Shown: positions 16,399 through 24,517, counted from the first letter of the stretch. The stretch: DNA of 32,040 bases from Robiginitomaculum sp. (GCA_016765135.1 JAESQN010000006.1:1-32040); one strand, 5' to 3'. Program-made: numbers and translations. Notes: generated from the letters alone by a model not told the origin.

Positions 16399-17946
16399 TT
16401 AAGCTTTTTTCCACGCGCCGTGAAAACCTAATGGCAACGCATAGGGGAGTTCGAGGACGGCCAACGGCCCATCTTCCAAACGGGCGGCGTTTAAGATGTT
16501 GAGCCGTGTGGCTTTGGTTTTCAGATTTAGACTTGTGCCGATCAACCAGCCATCATCCTCGCGTATTGCGCCAAGGTGAGCGGTTCTTGGTCGAGGGATA
16601 TACAAATGCTCTTCGACAATGCTGTGCTCACCGTAATTGTGCGCAGTAATTTTTCCGGTCTTGAGATCATGTTTCAAGATAGATATTTGCCCAACTCCGG
16701 TTTTGGCCTGATCGCCTACGGTGTAGAGATAACGAGCATTTTGGCCGCTAAACCGTGCGTTAAATTGGGGAAACTCATGGGTAGCCCGCTCGCTTAATAT
16801 GGATTCGATTTTGGCACTGCCATTTTTACGTAACACCACATGGGCAAGTCTTGCCGGCGCGCTTTCATATATTTCACCGCGCATCAGAGCTTTTGCGCCC
16901 TTCTCGATAAAACCGCTATCGCCTACGCAGACACTAAAGCGAATATCACCGGATTTATCTTCCCAGGCATTACCGTAATGGAATTGAAATCCGGGCGGTA
17001 GTTCGTATTCGCGGCGATTATCTAGATTATCTTTCTCCACCACAATCACCCGCTGGCTTTCATTTGGCAGCCATTTGAACATATCCAATATTGTATCGGC
17101 TTTTCGAGTTATACGAAACGATGGGGCCACAAATATCAAATGCTTCTTGGTCATGCAAAAATCATGGATCATGCCGCCCGGAATATTTTTCAGCACACGC
17201 ATGCCGGCGAGCTTGCCCTTTGGCGATATTTTATAAATGATCATGCGGTTGTTGAAAAAGTCCTGACCAAAATTCCACACCGTGCCGTCGTTTTCTATTT
17301 TTGGATGGGCCGAGAACGGCATGCCTTGCAGCTCTGGCGCCCAGGTTTTTGTACCGAGTGTTTCAAGACTGGTATCGTCCAGGCGATAGACCGAGCCGCC
17401 CTCCCATAGAGCCAGCAATTCACTGTCGCCGTTTGCGCCAATAATGGGCAGGACGCTGGTATTGGCGACATTGACATCGTCCGGCCCACTAATCGCCACC
17501 GGGTTCTCTATTTTTGTCCCGAGGCCCGAGACCAAAAACCGCCCGGCTTTTTCCTCGCGCAAATATTTCCCGGTGCGCACCATACGGCCCGTGTGGGAGA
17601 CTTTACCGCCGCTGATATTATAAGCATGTACCATACCGTCGCCGTCAAACCAGTGGTCGAGCCTCAGCCCGTCTCTCTCGAACAAGGCTGGGCCGTTGCG
17701 GTAAAATGTGCCGGACAATCCCGCCGGGATTTTACCGGATATCAATTTAACCTCAGGCGTTGATAAATCAGCGGCTCCGGCACTGCGCCATCCCAACGCC
17801 CACGGATTTTTCTTTGCGGAAGCCCCATAACTGTCAAAGTTTGATGTCTGCGCGGACGCATTGATACCGGTACTTGCTAGTGCTGCAACGGCCCCACTTG
17901 CCGCTAATGTTTGCAGTGCCGCTCTTCGGGAAAATTCCGTACCCAT
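16399..17946 (-). CDS. Carotenoid oxygenase (carotenoid/stilbene cleavage dioxygenase), Tat-exported
   Basis: This 515-residue seven-bladed propeller enzyme of the RPE65/CCD family uses four histidines for its Fe(II). All four are visible: H214 (FSAHPK), H261 (GMIHDF), H323 (FQFHYGNAWED) and H509 (GFHGAW). The family blocks FYRNGPALF and HWFDGDGMVHAY are at 81-89 and 98-109. The N-terminus FSRRAALQTLAASGAVAAL (residues 5-23) is a twin-arginine signal, so it probably folds before export; that is unusual, as many bacterial members are cytoplasmic. It follows the secreted DUF2141 gene by nine bases and is probably co-transcribed with it. Substrate could be a carotenoid, apocarotenoid or stilbene. 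Confidence 0.9.
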   Translation of the reverse strand: MGTEFSRRAALQTLAASGAVAALASTGINASAQTSNFDSYGASAKKNPWALGWRSAGAADLSTPEVKLISGKIPAGLSGTFYRNGPALFERDGLRLDHWFDGDGMVHAYNISGGKVSHTGRMVRTGKYLREEKAGRFLVSGLGTKIENPVAISGPDDVNVANTSVLPIIGANGDSELLALWEGGSVYRLDDTSLETLGTKTWAPELQGMPFSAHPKIENDGTVWNFGQDFFNNRMIIYKISPKGKLAGMRVLKNIPGGMIHDFCMTKKHLIFVAPSFRITRKADTILDMFKWLPNESQRVIVVEKDNLDNRREYELPPGFQFHYGNAWEDKSGDIRFSVCVGDSGFIEKGAKALMRGEIYESAPARLAHVVLRKNGSAKIESILSERATHEFPQFNARFSGQNARYLYTVGDQAKTGVGQISILKHDLKTGKITAHNYGEHSIVEEHLYIPRPRTAHLGAIREDDGWLIGTSLNLKTKATRLNILNAARLEDGPLAVLELPYALPLGFHGAWKKA

Positions 17947-17955
17947 AATCGCCTC

Positions 17956-18420
17956 CTAGTTTAGTTTCATAGCATGGGCAGTATTGCTACCACTGACCGT
18001 AAATTTAGCGTCTTTCCACTTGGCCGGCCCCATATTGCCAACCGCATTGTTTGAAAACGCGAAAGGCTCGGTTGGCATACCAAACAGATTAGCATTCATC
18101 TTGCCGTTCCCGTCCACATCATGGAACAATTGGACGGCATATTCACCGTCCGGAAGATTGGTGTAGTTGATGGTTACAGTGTCCGCTTTAACGTCCACCT
18201 TGGCACCGCGCACGCTACCGCCTTTTTTATAACCGGCTTCGCTATTGTATAGCCCAGCTTGTACTACGCCTTTAACATCCTTAATACCTGTCAGGGTAAT
18301 GGTGATGTTAGCCGTACCGTTGACGCCCTCTTTGACATAATTTTCAGCCGCCATTGCAGGCGCTGCGCTTGCCGTTACCAGCAACATTGTCATCATTATT
18401 TTTTTAAATTCGCGTTTCAT
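17956..18420 (-). CDS. Secreted DUF2141 family protein
   Basis: This 154-residue protein has a signal peptide (MKREFKKIMMTMLLVTASAAPAMA, cleaved near residue 24). The mature part matches DUF2141: VVQAGLYNSEAGY, the middle NLPDGEYAVQLFHDVDGNGKMNANLFGMPTEPFAFSNNA, and a beta-rich end KFTVSG. The family has an Ig-like fold with unknown function; HDVDGNGKMD-type stretches hint at cation binding. The start at 18420 is chosen over the longer frame because a GGAGAG site lies 4 bases upstream and the signal peptide begins there. It precedes the carotenoid oxygenase by nine bases. The LytTR regulator diverges from it. Confidence 0.88.
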   Translation of the reverse strand: MKREFKKIMMTMLLVTASAAPAMAAENYVKEGVNGTANITITLTGIKDVKGVVQAGLYNSEAGYKKGGSVRGAKVDVKADTVTINYTNLPDGEYAVQLFHDVDGNGKMNANLFGMPTEPFAFSNNAVGNMGPAKWKDAKFTVSGSNTAHAMKLN

Positions 18421-18550
18421 TTTACTCTCCAAATTACCGTCCCGTCGTTGGAACAATTGCACACTGGCAGAAAAAAATTGCTGCGAAACCGAGGATACGT
18501 GAAGCAGTGGTTTGGCTTCGTGAACAGCAAGCCTGTGCAGTTCACGCCGC

Positions 18551-18606
18551 GCCAATAACACAAAAATCCCCTTGCGCAGCGCAAGAATATTGGCATTGTC
18601 ATTGGC
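18551..18606. promoter_or_regulatory. Candidate regulatory sites in the DUF2141 / LytTR divergent region
   Basis: The 227-bp divergent spacer holds the perfect palindrome CTTGCGCaGCGCAAG (18571-18585). It also holds a direct repeat ATTGGC at 18589-18594 and 18601-18606 (12-bp period), and an inverted copy GCCAAT at 18551. LytTR proteins typically bind direct repeats one helical turn apart, so the ATTGGC pair is the better candidate for autoregulation and control of the DUF2141-oxygenase pair. Confidence 0.35.
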
Positions 18607-18647
18607 GGTACGTGAATAACCTAGGGCTTAGCCACATTAAGGGGAAT

Positions 18648-19379
18648 ATGAACAAAATTGCCAAAAATATGATGCCCATGATCACCGTCTGTGCAATTGC
18701 CGGTGTTGTCTTGGCGATCATGGCCCCTTATGGCACCCATGTTTTTTCACCGCTTTACCGATTTATATACTGGACGGGTTTAAGCATGGCCGGCGGACTG
18801 GGGGCCAGTGTCGTTGATTTGTTCGCTCATATATTTAAGAAAAACCTGGTATTTAAGAAAAGTCTGGGCAAATGGCAAATAGCCCTGGCGCAATCCGTGA
18901 CCTCAACACTGGCGGTCTTGGCCATTCTCCTGATCATGGCCGCAAGCACATATGGCCTGCCAAGCGCCAAAGCCATATTCGCGACCATGTTTTATATCTG
19001 GATAGTTGCCGCCATCATCACCTTCATAGGCGCACTGTTAAATGGCCAGAAGAAAGCTCGCGAAGCTACCCCGAAACGCGCCGCACTTTACGAACGCTTG
19101 CCGCCAAAACTAAGAAGCGCCGACATCTACGCCCTCGCCGCAGAAGACCATTATGTCCGGGTGATCACAGCCAGGGGCGATGAACTGGTTTTGATGCGGC
19201 TCACCGACGCTATTAAAGAAACCGCACCCCTCAAAGGTTTGTCACCACACAGATCATGGTGGGTGGCGGAAGCGGGTGTGGACAAGATTAAAAAATCAGA
19301 GATATTACTACGCGCTGGCCAAACCGCCCCCATCAGTCGCACTGGCATGAAATTGGTCAGGGAAGCAGGCTGGGTTTGA
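18648..19379 (+). CDS. Membrane-anchored LytTR DNA-binding regulator
   Basis: This 243-residue protein has about four transmembrane helices (near residues 10-27, 35-55, 83-105 and 113-135) and a cytoplasmic LytTR domain (LRSADIYALAAEDHYVRVITARGDELVLMRLTDAIKE, followed by SPHRSWWVAEAGVDKI). LytTR proteins bind DNA through beta strands; membrane-linked versions may sense an envelope signal directly. The start at 18648 is preferred because a GGGGA site lies just upstream and the first helix follows directly; the longer frame from 18507 adds an unlikely leader. It diverges from the DUF2141-carotenoid oxygenase pair, which it probably controls. Confidence 0.85.
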   Translation: MNKIAKNMMPMITVCAIAGVVLAIMAPYGTHVFSPLYRFIYWTGLSMAGGLGASVVDLFAHIFKKNLVFKKSLGKWQIALAQSVTSTLAVLAILLIMAASTYGLPSAKAIFATMFYIWIVAAIITFIGALLNGQKKAREATPKRAALYERLPPKLRSADIYALAAEDHYVRVITARGDELVLMRLTDAIKETAPLKGLSPHRSWWVAEAGVDKIKKSEILLRAGQTAPISRTGMKLVREAGWV

Positions 19380-19415
19380 AATTCTGTGACACGTCCAGCT
19401 TGAAGGAATGGCATA

Positions 19416-19445
19416 ATAATACTTGATAATACTTGATAATACTTG
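19416..19445. repeat. Three perfect 10-bp tandem repeats
   Basis: The unit ATAATACTTG occurs three times without a mismatch, about 40 bp after the LytTR gene and about 120 bp before the amidohydrolase. The 10-bp period is close to one DNA turn. Confidence 0.85.
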
Positions 19446-19563
19446 GCAAATACGGGTCAGCTTAACGTCCTGCCCAGGCTCGCATTTATCTTTTTGCGCA
19501 ACGGGGCTATTGTTTTGTTTTTAGTGTTGCCATATAATTATGGCCCACCAACGGGGAATGAAA

Positions 19564-20844
19564 ATGATAAAGCATAGTCTAGTAACAGCCATTATGTGTA
19601 TGTTGGCCACGCCTGCATTTGCGCAAACAACCATTATCCATGCCGGAGACATGATTGATGTAAAGTCGGGCAAGGTTTTACAAAACCAATACATTCATAT
19701 TGAAGACGGGATGATCACCAAAATTGGCTCTAACACCGATGTTAAAGCGGCCAAAGAAAATGCAGCGGTAAAATTTATTGATCTATCCGGGATGACGGTC
19801 TTGCCCGGCCTGTCGGATTCCCATGTCCATTTAACCAGCGACGGCAAAACCCACGGTTACAAATCTTTGGGCGTTTCTCTCCCGCGTGCCACGGTCAACG
19901 GCGTCATGAATGCGGAAAAAACGCTTATGGCAGGTTTCACAACGGTGCGCAATTTGGGCGCACCCGGCTTTGCCGATATTGCCCTCATGAACGCAATTGA
20001 CGACGGCGATGTTGTCGGGCCGCGCATACTTCCGGCCGGACGTTCGCTGGGTATTACGGGCGGACATTGCGATTCCAATCTTTTGCCGCACAAATATAAG
20101 GATAAGGCAGGCGGGGTTGCTGACGGGCCTTGGGGGGTGCGGACGAAAGTGCGCGAAAACAACAAATACGGCGCAAAAGTTATTAAATTTTGCGGAACTG
20201 GCGGCGTGCTGTCCAAAGGCACGAAAATCGGCGCACAGCAATATAGCTTTGTTGAAATGAAAGCCATTGTCGACGAGGCGGCGCTATTAGGACTTAAAGT
20301 CGCCGTCCATGCCCACGGCGAAGACGGTATCAACACGGCTATTCGTGCGGGCGTCGATTCCGTTGAACATGCAAGCTTTATTTCTGATGCAGGCATTAAA
20401 GCGGCCAAGAAAAACGGGACATATTTATCCATGGATATATATGTGTCGGATTATATTTTATCCGAAGGTGAAGAGGCCGGGATATTGGAAGAATCCCTTG
20501 CCAAGGAACGCACCGTTGGCAAAAAGCAGCGCGAACGTTTCCGTGCGGCCGTGCGGTCCGGCGTCAATATGGCCTACGGTACGGACGCAGGCGTGTACCC
20601 ACATGGTCTCAACGGGCGGCAATTCTCCTACATGGTGAAGTGGGGCATGACCCCCATGCAAGCCCTACAAACCGCAACCCTCGGCAATGCAACATTATTT
20701 GGGATGCAAGAGAAAACAGGCTCAATAGAGGTCGGGAAATTTGCTGATATAATAGCCGTAGACGGCGACCCTCTGGCAGATATCAAAGAGCTTGAAAGCG
20801 TAGATTTTGTCATGAAAGGCGGGGTTGTTTATAAGGGGGAGTGA
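19564..20844 (+). CDS. Secreted amidohydrolase (Xaa-Pro dipeptidase/imidazolonepropionase-like)
   Basis: This 426-residue metal-dependent hydrolase has a signal peptide (MIKHSLVTAIMCMLATPAFAQ). The amidohydrolase core shows the DSHVHLTSD HxH motif, AGFTTVRNLG, GHCDSN, a probable carbamylated or coordinating lysine in AKVIKFCGTGGV, HAHGEDG, SVEHASF and the metal-binding Asp in YGTDAGV; it ends with GSIEVGKFADIIAVDGDPL. Relatives cleave Xaa-Pro, Xaa-Arg or similar dipeptides in the periplasm. The start at 19564 is chosen from a GGGGA site six bases upstream; ATGs at 19540 and 19558 are alternatives. It stands alone, and the gap before the next gene (20845-21006) shows nothing clear. Confidence 0.87.
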   Translation: MIKHSLVTAIMCMLATPAFAQTTIIHAGDMIDVKSGKVLQNQYIHIEDGMITKIGSNTDVKAAKENAAVKFIDLSGMTVLPGLSDSHVHLTSDGKTHGYKSLGVSLPRATVNGVMNAEKTLMAGFTTVRNLGAPGFADIALMNAIDDGDVVGPRILPAGRSLGITGGHCDSNLLPHKYKDKAGGVADGPWGVRTKVRENNKYGAKVIKFCGTGGVLSKGTKIGAQQYSFVEMKAIVDEAALLGLKVAVHAHGEDGINTAIRAGVDSVEHASFISDAGIKAAKKNGTYLSMDIYVSDYILSEGEEAGILEESLAKERTVGKKQRERFRAAVRSGVNMAYGTDAGVYPHGLNGRQFSYMVKWGMTPMQALQTATLGNATLFGMQEKTGSIEVGKFADIIAVDGDPLADIKELESVDFVMKGGVVYKGE

Positions 20845-21006
20845 GTACACGCGAAAGGTTATCTGTTTGCGGCGAGTTTATCTTTGGAGCGGACGTTAAC
20901 CGCCCATAAAAATAATCGCCAAAAGACGGCTAAATTTGGAGCTTTGATTGATAATACATGCCTCATCCGTCCAACTCAACGCTATGCATTGATCCGCCTT
21001 GAGAGG

Positions 21007-21573
21007 TTATGTGAGTTTCTCTTGAATTGATTTTACAGCCGCGTTAAAAATCGTGATGTCGTCATTGACGACACTGATAATCATAGCGCCTTCCAACAAG
21101 GCGAGTGTTGTTCTTGCATGATCGATTGCCCCCTTAAACCCCAAGGCTTCATAGCGCGCTGCCAGCCAAGCGATATTATCGTTAAAAAAGTTTTTGACCT
21201 CTATTGTAACTGGATGCGGCAGTCCCGGTGCCTCGGCTCCCAAGACAGCGCATAAACAGACAAGATGTTGTTCCGTAAGAGCATGGCGACAGATGTCGAC
21301 AAAGGCCGCTATCGCCGTTTGCGGGTCAACTTCACCATTGGTGCTGGCAGCGAGATGTGCGCGGAAATTATTTGCATAACGCCGAACCAAGGCCACGCCC
21401 AAATCTTCTTTTTTGGGAAAGTGGTAATGCAGGCTGGCACTTTTTACGCCCATTTCTGCGGCAATATCCCTGTAGCTGACGGCATTATAGCCAACCTGCC
21501 GCATACGGCGTTCCGCGATTTCAAGAATTTGAGTTGCGCTATCCATGACCGAATTATCAACCTTTGTGTTCAA
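21007..21573 (-). CDS. TetR/AcrR-family transcriptional repressor
   Basis: This 188-residue protein has an N-terminal helix-turn-helix (ILEIAERRMRQVGYNAVSYRDIAAEMGVKSASLHYHFPKKEDLGVAL) with the TetR recognition pattern SLHYHFPKKEDL. The C-terminal helical ligand domain (residues 65-188) has ACR-type features. It diverges from the cupin-VOC pair, and an imperfect inverted repeat lies in the 105-bp gap, so self- and cluster-control is likely. The inducing ligand is not apparent. Confidence 0.9.
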   Translation of the reverse strand: MNTKVDNSVMDSATQILEIAERRMRQVGYNAVSYRDIAAEMGVKSASLHYHFPKKEDLGVALVRRYANNFRAHLAASTNGEVDPQTAIAAFVDICRHALTEQHLVCLCAVLGAEAPGLPHPVTIEVKNFFNDNIAWLAARYEALGFKGAIDHARTTLALLEGAMIISVVNDDITIFNAAVKSIQEKLT

Positions 21574-21634
21574 TGCGAATAAGACACATTTTAATTAAAG
21601 TACATTTTGACTTGAAACTTATATCTTATCGTAT

Positions 21635-21656
21635 ATCTACCTACTACTAGATAGAT
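21635..21656. promoter_or_regulatory. Putative TetR operator
   Basis: A 22-bp inverted repeat with 11-bp arms (ATCTACCTACT / ACTAGATAGAT) has 18 of 22 positions symmetric. It lies between the tetR start (21573) and the cupin start (21679), which is 23 bp away, so bound repressor would block the cupin promoter or leader. Function is inferred from position and symmetry. Confidence 0.5.
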
Positions 21657-21678
21657 AAGTCCACAAGGTAAAACTTCC

Positions 21679-22338
21679 ATGCGCCTCAATGCTGATTTTT
21701 CAAAAGCCGTCGTCATAGATACGACCGCCATGCCGTGGGAGGCATCCCCGATGGCAGGTGTGCGTCGGCGTAAGCTTGACCGGATTGGCGATGAGGTGGC
21801 GAGGGCAACTTCGTTGGTGCGCTATGACCCCAAATCCTATTTCAGCCCCCACACCCATAGCGGCGGAGAAGAGTTTCTTGTTTTAGAAGGAATTTTTTCT
21901 GACGAACATGGGGACTACCCTGCCGGAACTTATGTGCGCAATCCAATCGGCTCGACCCATAAGCCCTATAGCGAAGCGGGGTGCATAATTTTTGTCAAAC
22001 TGCATCAATTTGACGAAAAAGACACAGCGCAGCTTTCCATAAATACCCATGGGGAAGAATTTCAACCGGGTACGGCTCCGGGTTTGACGGTGTTGTCGTT
22101 ACACAGTTTTGAAGGCGAGTCTTGCGCGCTGGTTCGCTGGGCGCCAGGCACCGTTTTTAATCCGCATACACACTGGGGCGGCGAAGAAATACTGGTGCTG
22201 GAAGGCACATTTTCGGATGAGAATGGGCATTACCCCAAAGGCACATGGGTGCGCAGCCCGCATCTCTCCGTGCACCATCCTTATTCAAAAGAGGGTTGCC
22301 TGATTTATGTGAAAACAGGCCACCTCCCTGCTGACTAA
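21679..22338 (+). CDS. Two-cupin ChrR-like protein
   Basis: This 219-residue protein contains two copies of the ChrR-type cupin motif. The first reads FSPHTHSGGEEFLVLEG, then DEHGDYPAGTYVRNP. The second reads FNPHTHWGGEEILVLEG, then DENGHYPKGTWVRSP. Each supplies the HxH...E metal ligands. Zinc-binding cupins of this kind act as anti-sigma output domains in ChrR, but here the anti-sigma helical domain is missing, so it may be a stand-alone binding or enzymatic protein. It is the first gene of a TetR-controlled pair with the VOC protein 39 bp downstream. Confidence 0.85.
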   Translation: MRLNADFSKAVVIDTTAMPWEASPMAGVRRRKLDRIGDEVARATSLVRYDPKSYFSPHTHSGGEEFLVLEGIFSDEHGDYPAGTYVRNPIGSTHKPYSEAGCIIFVKLHQFDEKDTAQLSINTHGEEFQPGTAPGLTVLSLHSFEGESCALVRWAPGTVFNPHTHWGGEEILVLEGTFSDENGHYPKGTWVRSPHLSVHHPYSKEGCLIYVKTGHLPAD

Positions 22339-22377
22339 TATCTTTTTTACTATCCACAAACCCTGAAAGGAAACACT

Positions 22378-22740
22378 ATGATTGGATATACAACACTTGG
22401 CGTCAAAGATTTGGACGCTGCCAAAAAGTTTTACACGGAGCTATTCGGCGCAGAAGTCTTGGTTGATGTAGGCCGTTTGGCGATGATCGGCAAGTCTATG
22501 GACCAGCCAAAAATCGCAGTTTGCGTGCCCTATAACGACCAAGACCCACATCCAGGCAATGGCATCATGGTTGCCTTTCCAGGTGGCTCAAAAGAAGGTG
22601 CAGATAAGCTGTATAAGAAGGCGATTGAACTAGGGGCGAGCTGTGACGGCGAACCCGGTCAGCGTATAGACGGCGTATTTTACGGTGCTTACGTTAAAGA
22701 CCCCGATGGCAATAAGCTCTGCTTCTTTGACTTCAGCTAA
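22378..22740 (+). CDS. VOC (glyoxalase/bleomycin-resistance/dioxygenase) superfamily protein
   Basis: This 120-residue protein has a single VOC fold. It begins IGYTTLGVKDLDAAKKFYTELFGAEVLVDVG, the first beta-alpha-beta-beta unit, and ends GVFYGAYVKDPDGNKLCFFDFS, the second unit with the conserved DPDGNKL. VOC proteins bind a metal and act on thiol adducts, epoxides or aromatics; this one cannot be assigned a substrate. It follows the cupin on the same strand with an AAAGGAAA ribosome binding site, and a hairpin follows. Confidence 0.87.
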   Translation: MIGYTTLGVKDLDAAKKFYTELFGAEVLVDVGRLAMIGKSMDQPKIAVCVPYNDQDPHPGNGIMVAFPGGSKEGADKLYKKAIELGASCDGEPGQRIDGVFYGAYVKDPDGNKLCFFDFS

Positions 22741-22763
22741 TATCAAAATGAACTAAAATTTTA

Positions 22764-22792
22764 GAGGCACAAGCTATCAAAGCTTGTGCCTC
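22764..22792 (+). terminator. Hairpin after the cupin-VOC pair
   Basis: Perfect 12-bp arms GAGGCACAAGCT and its complement enclose the loop ATCAA, 23 bp after the VOC stop. No T run follows on the plus strand, while AAAATTTTA precedes it, so the termination signal is stronger for minus-strand transcripts. It still marks the end of the operon. Confidence 0.6.
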
Positions 22793-22862
22793 ACATACAT
22801 GCTAACCAATAAGTATCATCATACTAAGTTTGGGGTTTTTAGGAACTACAAGGAGGTGTTCC

Positions 22863-23060
22863 TTACGGCTCCTTTGCCCTCAAAGCAGACGTTTTTAAGT
22901 GCTGTACCCCATACCCCGCACCTCGCTCATACCTGTGTATACAGGTATCCATAACTGCACTTGCGGTGTATCCCCGATAGCCTAGGGTTTTCAACCGTGG
23001 TTGTCCGCGTGCCGTCTCTGCTGGTAGTTGTACTACTTCTGTATTTGTCACCCATAACAT
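22863..23060 (-). CDS. Small hypothetical ORF, doubtful
   Basis: A 65-residue frame (MLWVTNTEVVQL...) or, in another frame from 23054, a 41-residue one (MGDKYRSSTTTS...) follows a strong AAAAGGAGA site. The site is best spaced for the shorter frame. No family is recognised for either. The stretch 22793-23092 otherwise contains a small palindrome ACCTGTgtatACAGGT at 22931-22946 and no clear gene. It lies next to an IS3 remnant and may be mobile-element cargo. Confidence 0.25.
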   Translation of the reverse strand: MLWVTNTEVVQLPAETARGQPRLKTLGYRGYTASAVMDTCIHRYERGAGYGVQHLKTSALRAKEP

Positions 23061-23092
23061 TCTCCTTTTAAAAAGTGGAGTACTATAATCAT

Positions 23093-23314
23093 GAGCGTTA
23101 CCACGAAAGCCTGAAAAACGTTACACCTGCCGACTCCTACTTCGGGCGAGCGCAATCAATTTTAAACAAAAGAGAAAGTATCAAAAAAACAGACTACCGA
23201 ACATAAGAGCTTGCAATATCGCAAAGCCGTAGCCTAATATAAATCAACAGAGGTGAGCAAACTCTCACTTAGCTCAGGCTTAAATCTGTCTCTTTTTATA
23301 TGAAGGCGGATACT
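23093..23314 (+). mobile_element. IS3-family transposase C-terminal remnant and right end
   Basis: Bases 23093-23206 read ERYHESLKNVTPADSYFGRA, then a lysine/arginine-rich tail and a stop. This matches the last 35-40 residues of IS3-type OrfB integrases, which end 'YHESLxNxTPADVYFGR'. The following about 100 bp up to the gene at 23357 probably include the right terminus, near TATATGAAGGCGGATA. The rest of the transposase, including its DDE domain, is missing. Confidence 0.65.
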
Positions 23315-23343
23315 GAGACCGTAACAAAGCTCTGTCGCCGCCC
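23313..23343 (+). repeat. 31-bp direct repeat, copy 1
   Basis: This copy and the one at 24062-24092 share 27 of 31 positions, including an identical 19-bp core GTAACAAAGCTCTGTCGCC. They flank the secreted orphan protein at 23357-24007, and a GAAGGC stretch is also shared just upstream of both. This copy sits at the right end of an IS3 remnant. Confidence 0.75.
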
Positions 23344-23356
23344 AAAGGGAAACAAT

Positions 23357-24007
23357 ATGAAGAAACTCGTCATGTGTTTGATAATAGCCATCGGCAGTGT
23401 TTGGCCTGCAAGCGCGGCGGAACAAGCAGCACCCGAATTATCAAAGGCAGAGCAAGCTGCATTTCTGGATGCGGCAACGAGTCAAATGAATGACAACTTA
23501 GTCAAAAACATGGCAATTGAGCTATGCACTCTGCTTAATCACACTCAGACTACTGTTGTAGACTATCCGGTTACTGAGGCTCTTGAGCGCAATCTTCTTC
23601 GCTTTATGAAAGTTTCAAAGGACGACCCGAATTACATTTTGAAAATTGCAGCGTTTTGGAATCATTATGCTGACCGAGTGATATGCCCTGCGGCATCCGG
23701 CTTTTATCCCAAGCAACACATATATAGACGGGCTCTTGACATGAACATACATAAGGTGGTGCTGAAAGACTATTTCTTTCGCGACCCAGTGGCGTTTCCA
23801 ATAGAGGTCAATACGATCGAGGTTCTTCCTAACGGAAGATCTACAACCCTATTGGATTACATTGATGCCGCCTTGGCTTCGGATGAGGCTGAAGATAGGT
23901 ATAATATTGATGTAGTAGAAGAGTTGACCGACTATTTAGTAGATAAGTTTGGTGCAAAAAGATTCAGTGAACTGGATCCTGCCGAACGTACCAACCGAAA
24001 AAAATAA
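23357..24007 (+). CDS. Secreted protein of unknown function
   Basis: This 216-residue protein has a clear signal peptide (MKKLVMCLIIAIGSVWPASA, then EQAAPEL). The mature part is helical and charged with two cysteines (in AIELCTLL and RVICPAAS), which might form a disulfide in the periplasm. No enzyme motif is recognised. The ATG at 23357 is chosen over the longer frame from 23300 because AAAGGGAAA lies just upstream and the signal peptide starts there. It is bracketed by 31-bp direct repeats and adjoins mobile-element remnants on both sides, so it may be recently acquired cargo. Confidence 0.75.
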   Translation: MKKLVMCLIIAIGSVWPASAAEQAAPELSKAEQAAFLDAATSQMNDNLVKNMAIELCTLLNHTQTTVVDYPVTEALERNLLRFMKVSKDDPNYILKIAAFWNHYADRVICPAASGFYPKQHIYRRALDMNIHKVVLKDYFFRDPVAFPIEVNTIEVLPNGRSTTLLDYIDAALASDEAEDRYNIDVVEELTDYLVDKFGAKRFSELDPAERTNRKK

Positions 24008-24043
24008 GCTCTTGAAAAAGTGATATAGACCAACAGCCTTAAA

Positions 24044-24517
24044 CTAACGAAGGCCGGCTTTCTGAGGTAGTAACAAAGCTCTGTCGCCACCCTTTTTATT
24101 ACATACTTCAAACAAACAAAGCCTCGGCAACCGCGCAAACTCCTGCGCCCAAAGCTCCTGCATATTCTCCTCCCTTGTTTGTGAATTTGTCACAAACAGC
24201 ACCCTAAAATTACTAAACCCAAATTTTTCTTTAGCAAGACCGCGTATGTGCGTGTCAGCATAACTATGATATTTCTTCAATATCGAGCTACGGTTAAAAT
24301 GCTTAGAGCGCAAAGGCATAGTGCCTCTATCAATCTCAAGAAGATAGTTACGCGGGTTGCTATCACCTTTCTCATAAATAGAAAGCACCCCGTCAGGTTT
24401 AAGCCCTACGGATAATGTCTCATACTCGGTATATATCCGTGTTCCCCAAGACACACCCTCAACATAATTTGCACCAAAAAGTTCGTCTTGATATATGAGC
24501 CGCCCCTCCGTCTCTCA
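24044..24517 (-). pseudogene. Truncated replication-relaxation (Replic_Relax) family protein
   Basis: The readable frame covers ETEGRLIYQDELFGANYVEG, then GLKPDGVLSIYEKGDSNPRNYLLEIDRGT, SSILKKYHSYADTHIRG and NFRVLFVTNSQTREENMQEL. These follow the C-terminal half of replication-relaxation proteins found on plasmids and integrative elements (PDGVF..., FLEIDRGTMP..., SIFRKLLAY..., FRVLTVT). The N-terminal helix-turn-helix half is absent: the frame meets a stop just upstream of 24517, and an ATG exists only at 24454. It looks like debris of an integrated element. Its 3' end contains the second copy of the 31-bp repeat. Confidence 0.6.
24062..24092 (+). repeat. 31-bp direct repeat, copy 2
   Basis: This is the partner of 23313-23343, in the same orientation. 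It lies in the 3' end of the truncated replication-relaxation gene, 54 bp after the stop of the secreted orphan. Confidence 0.75.
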
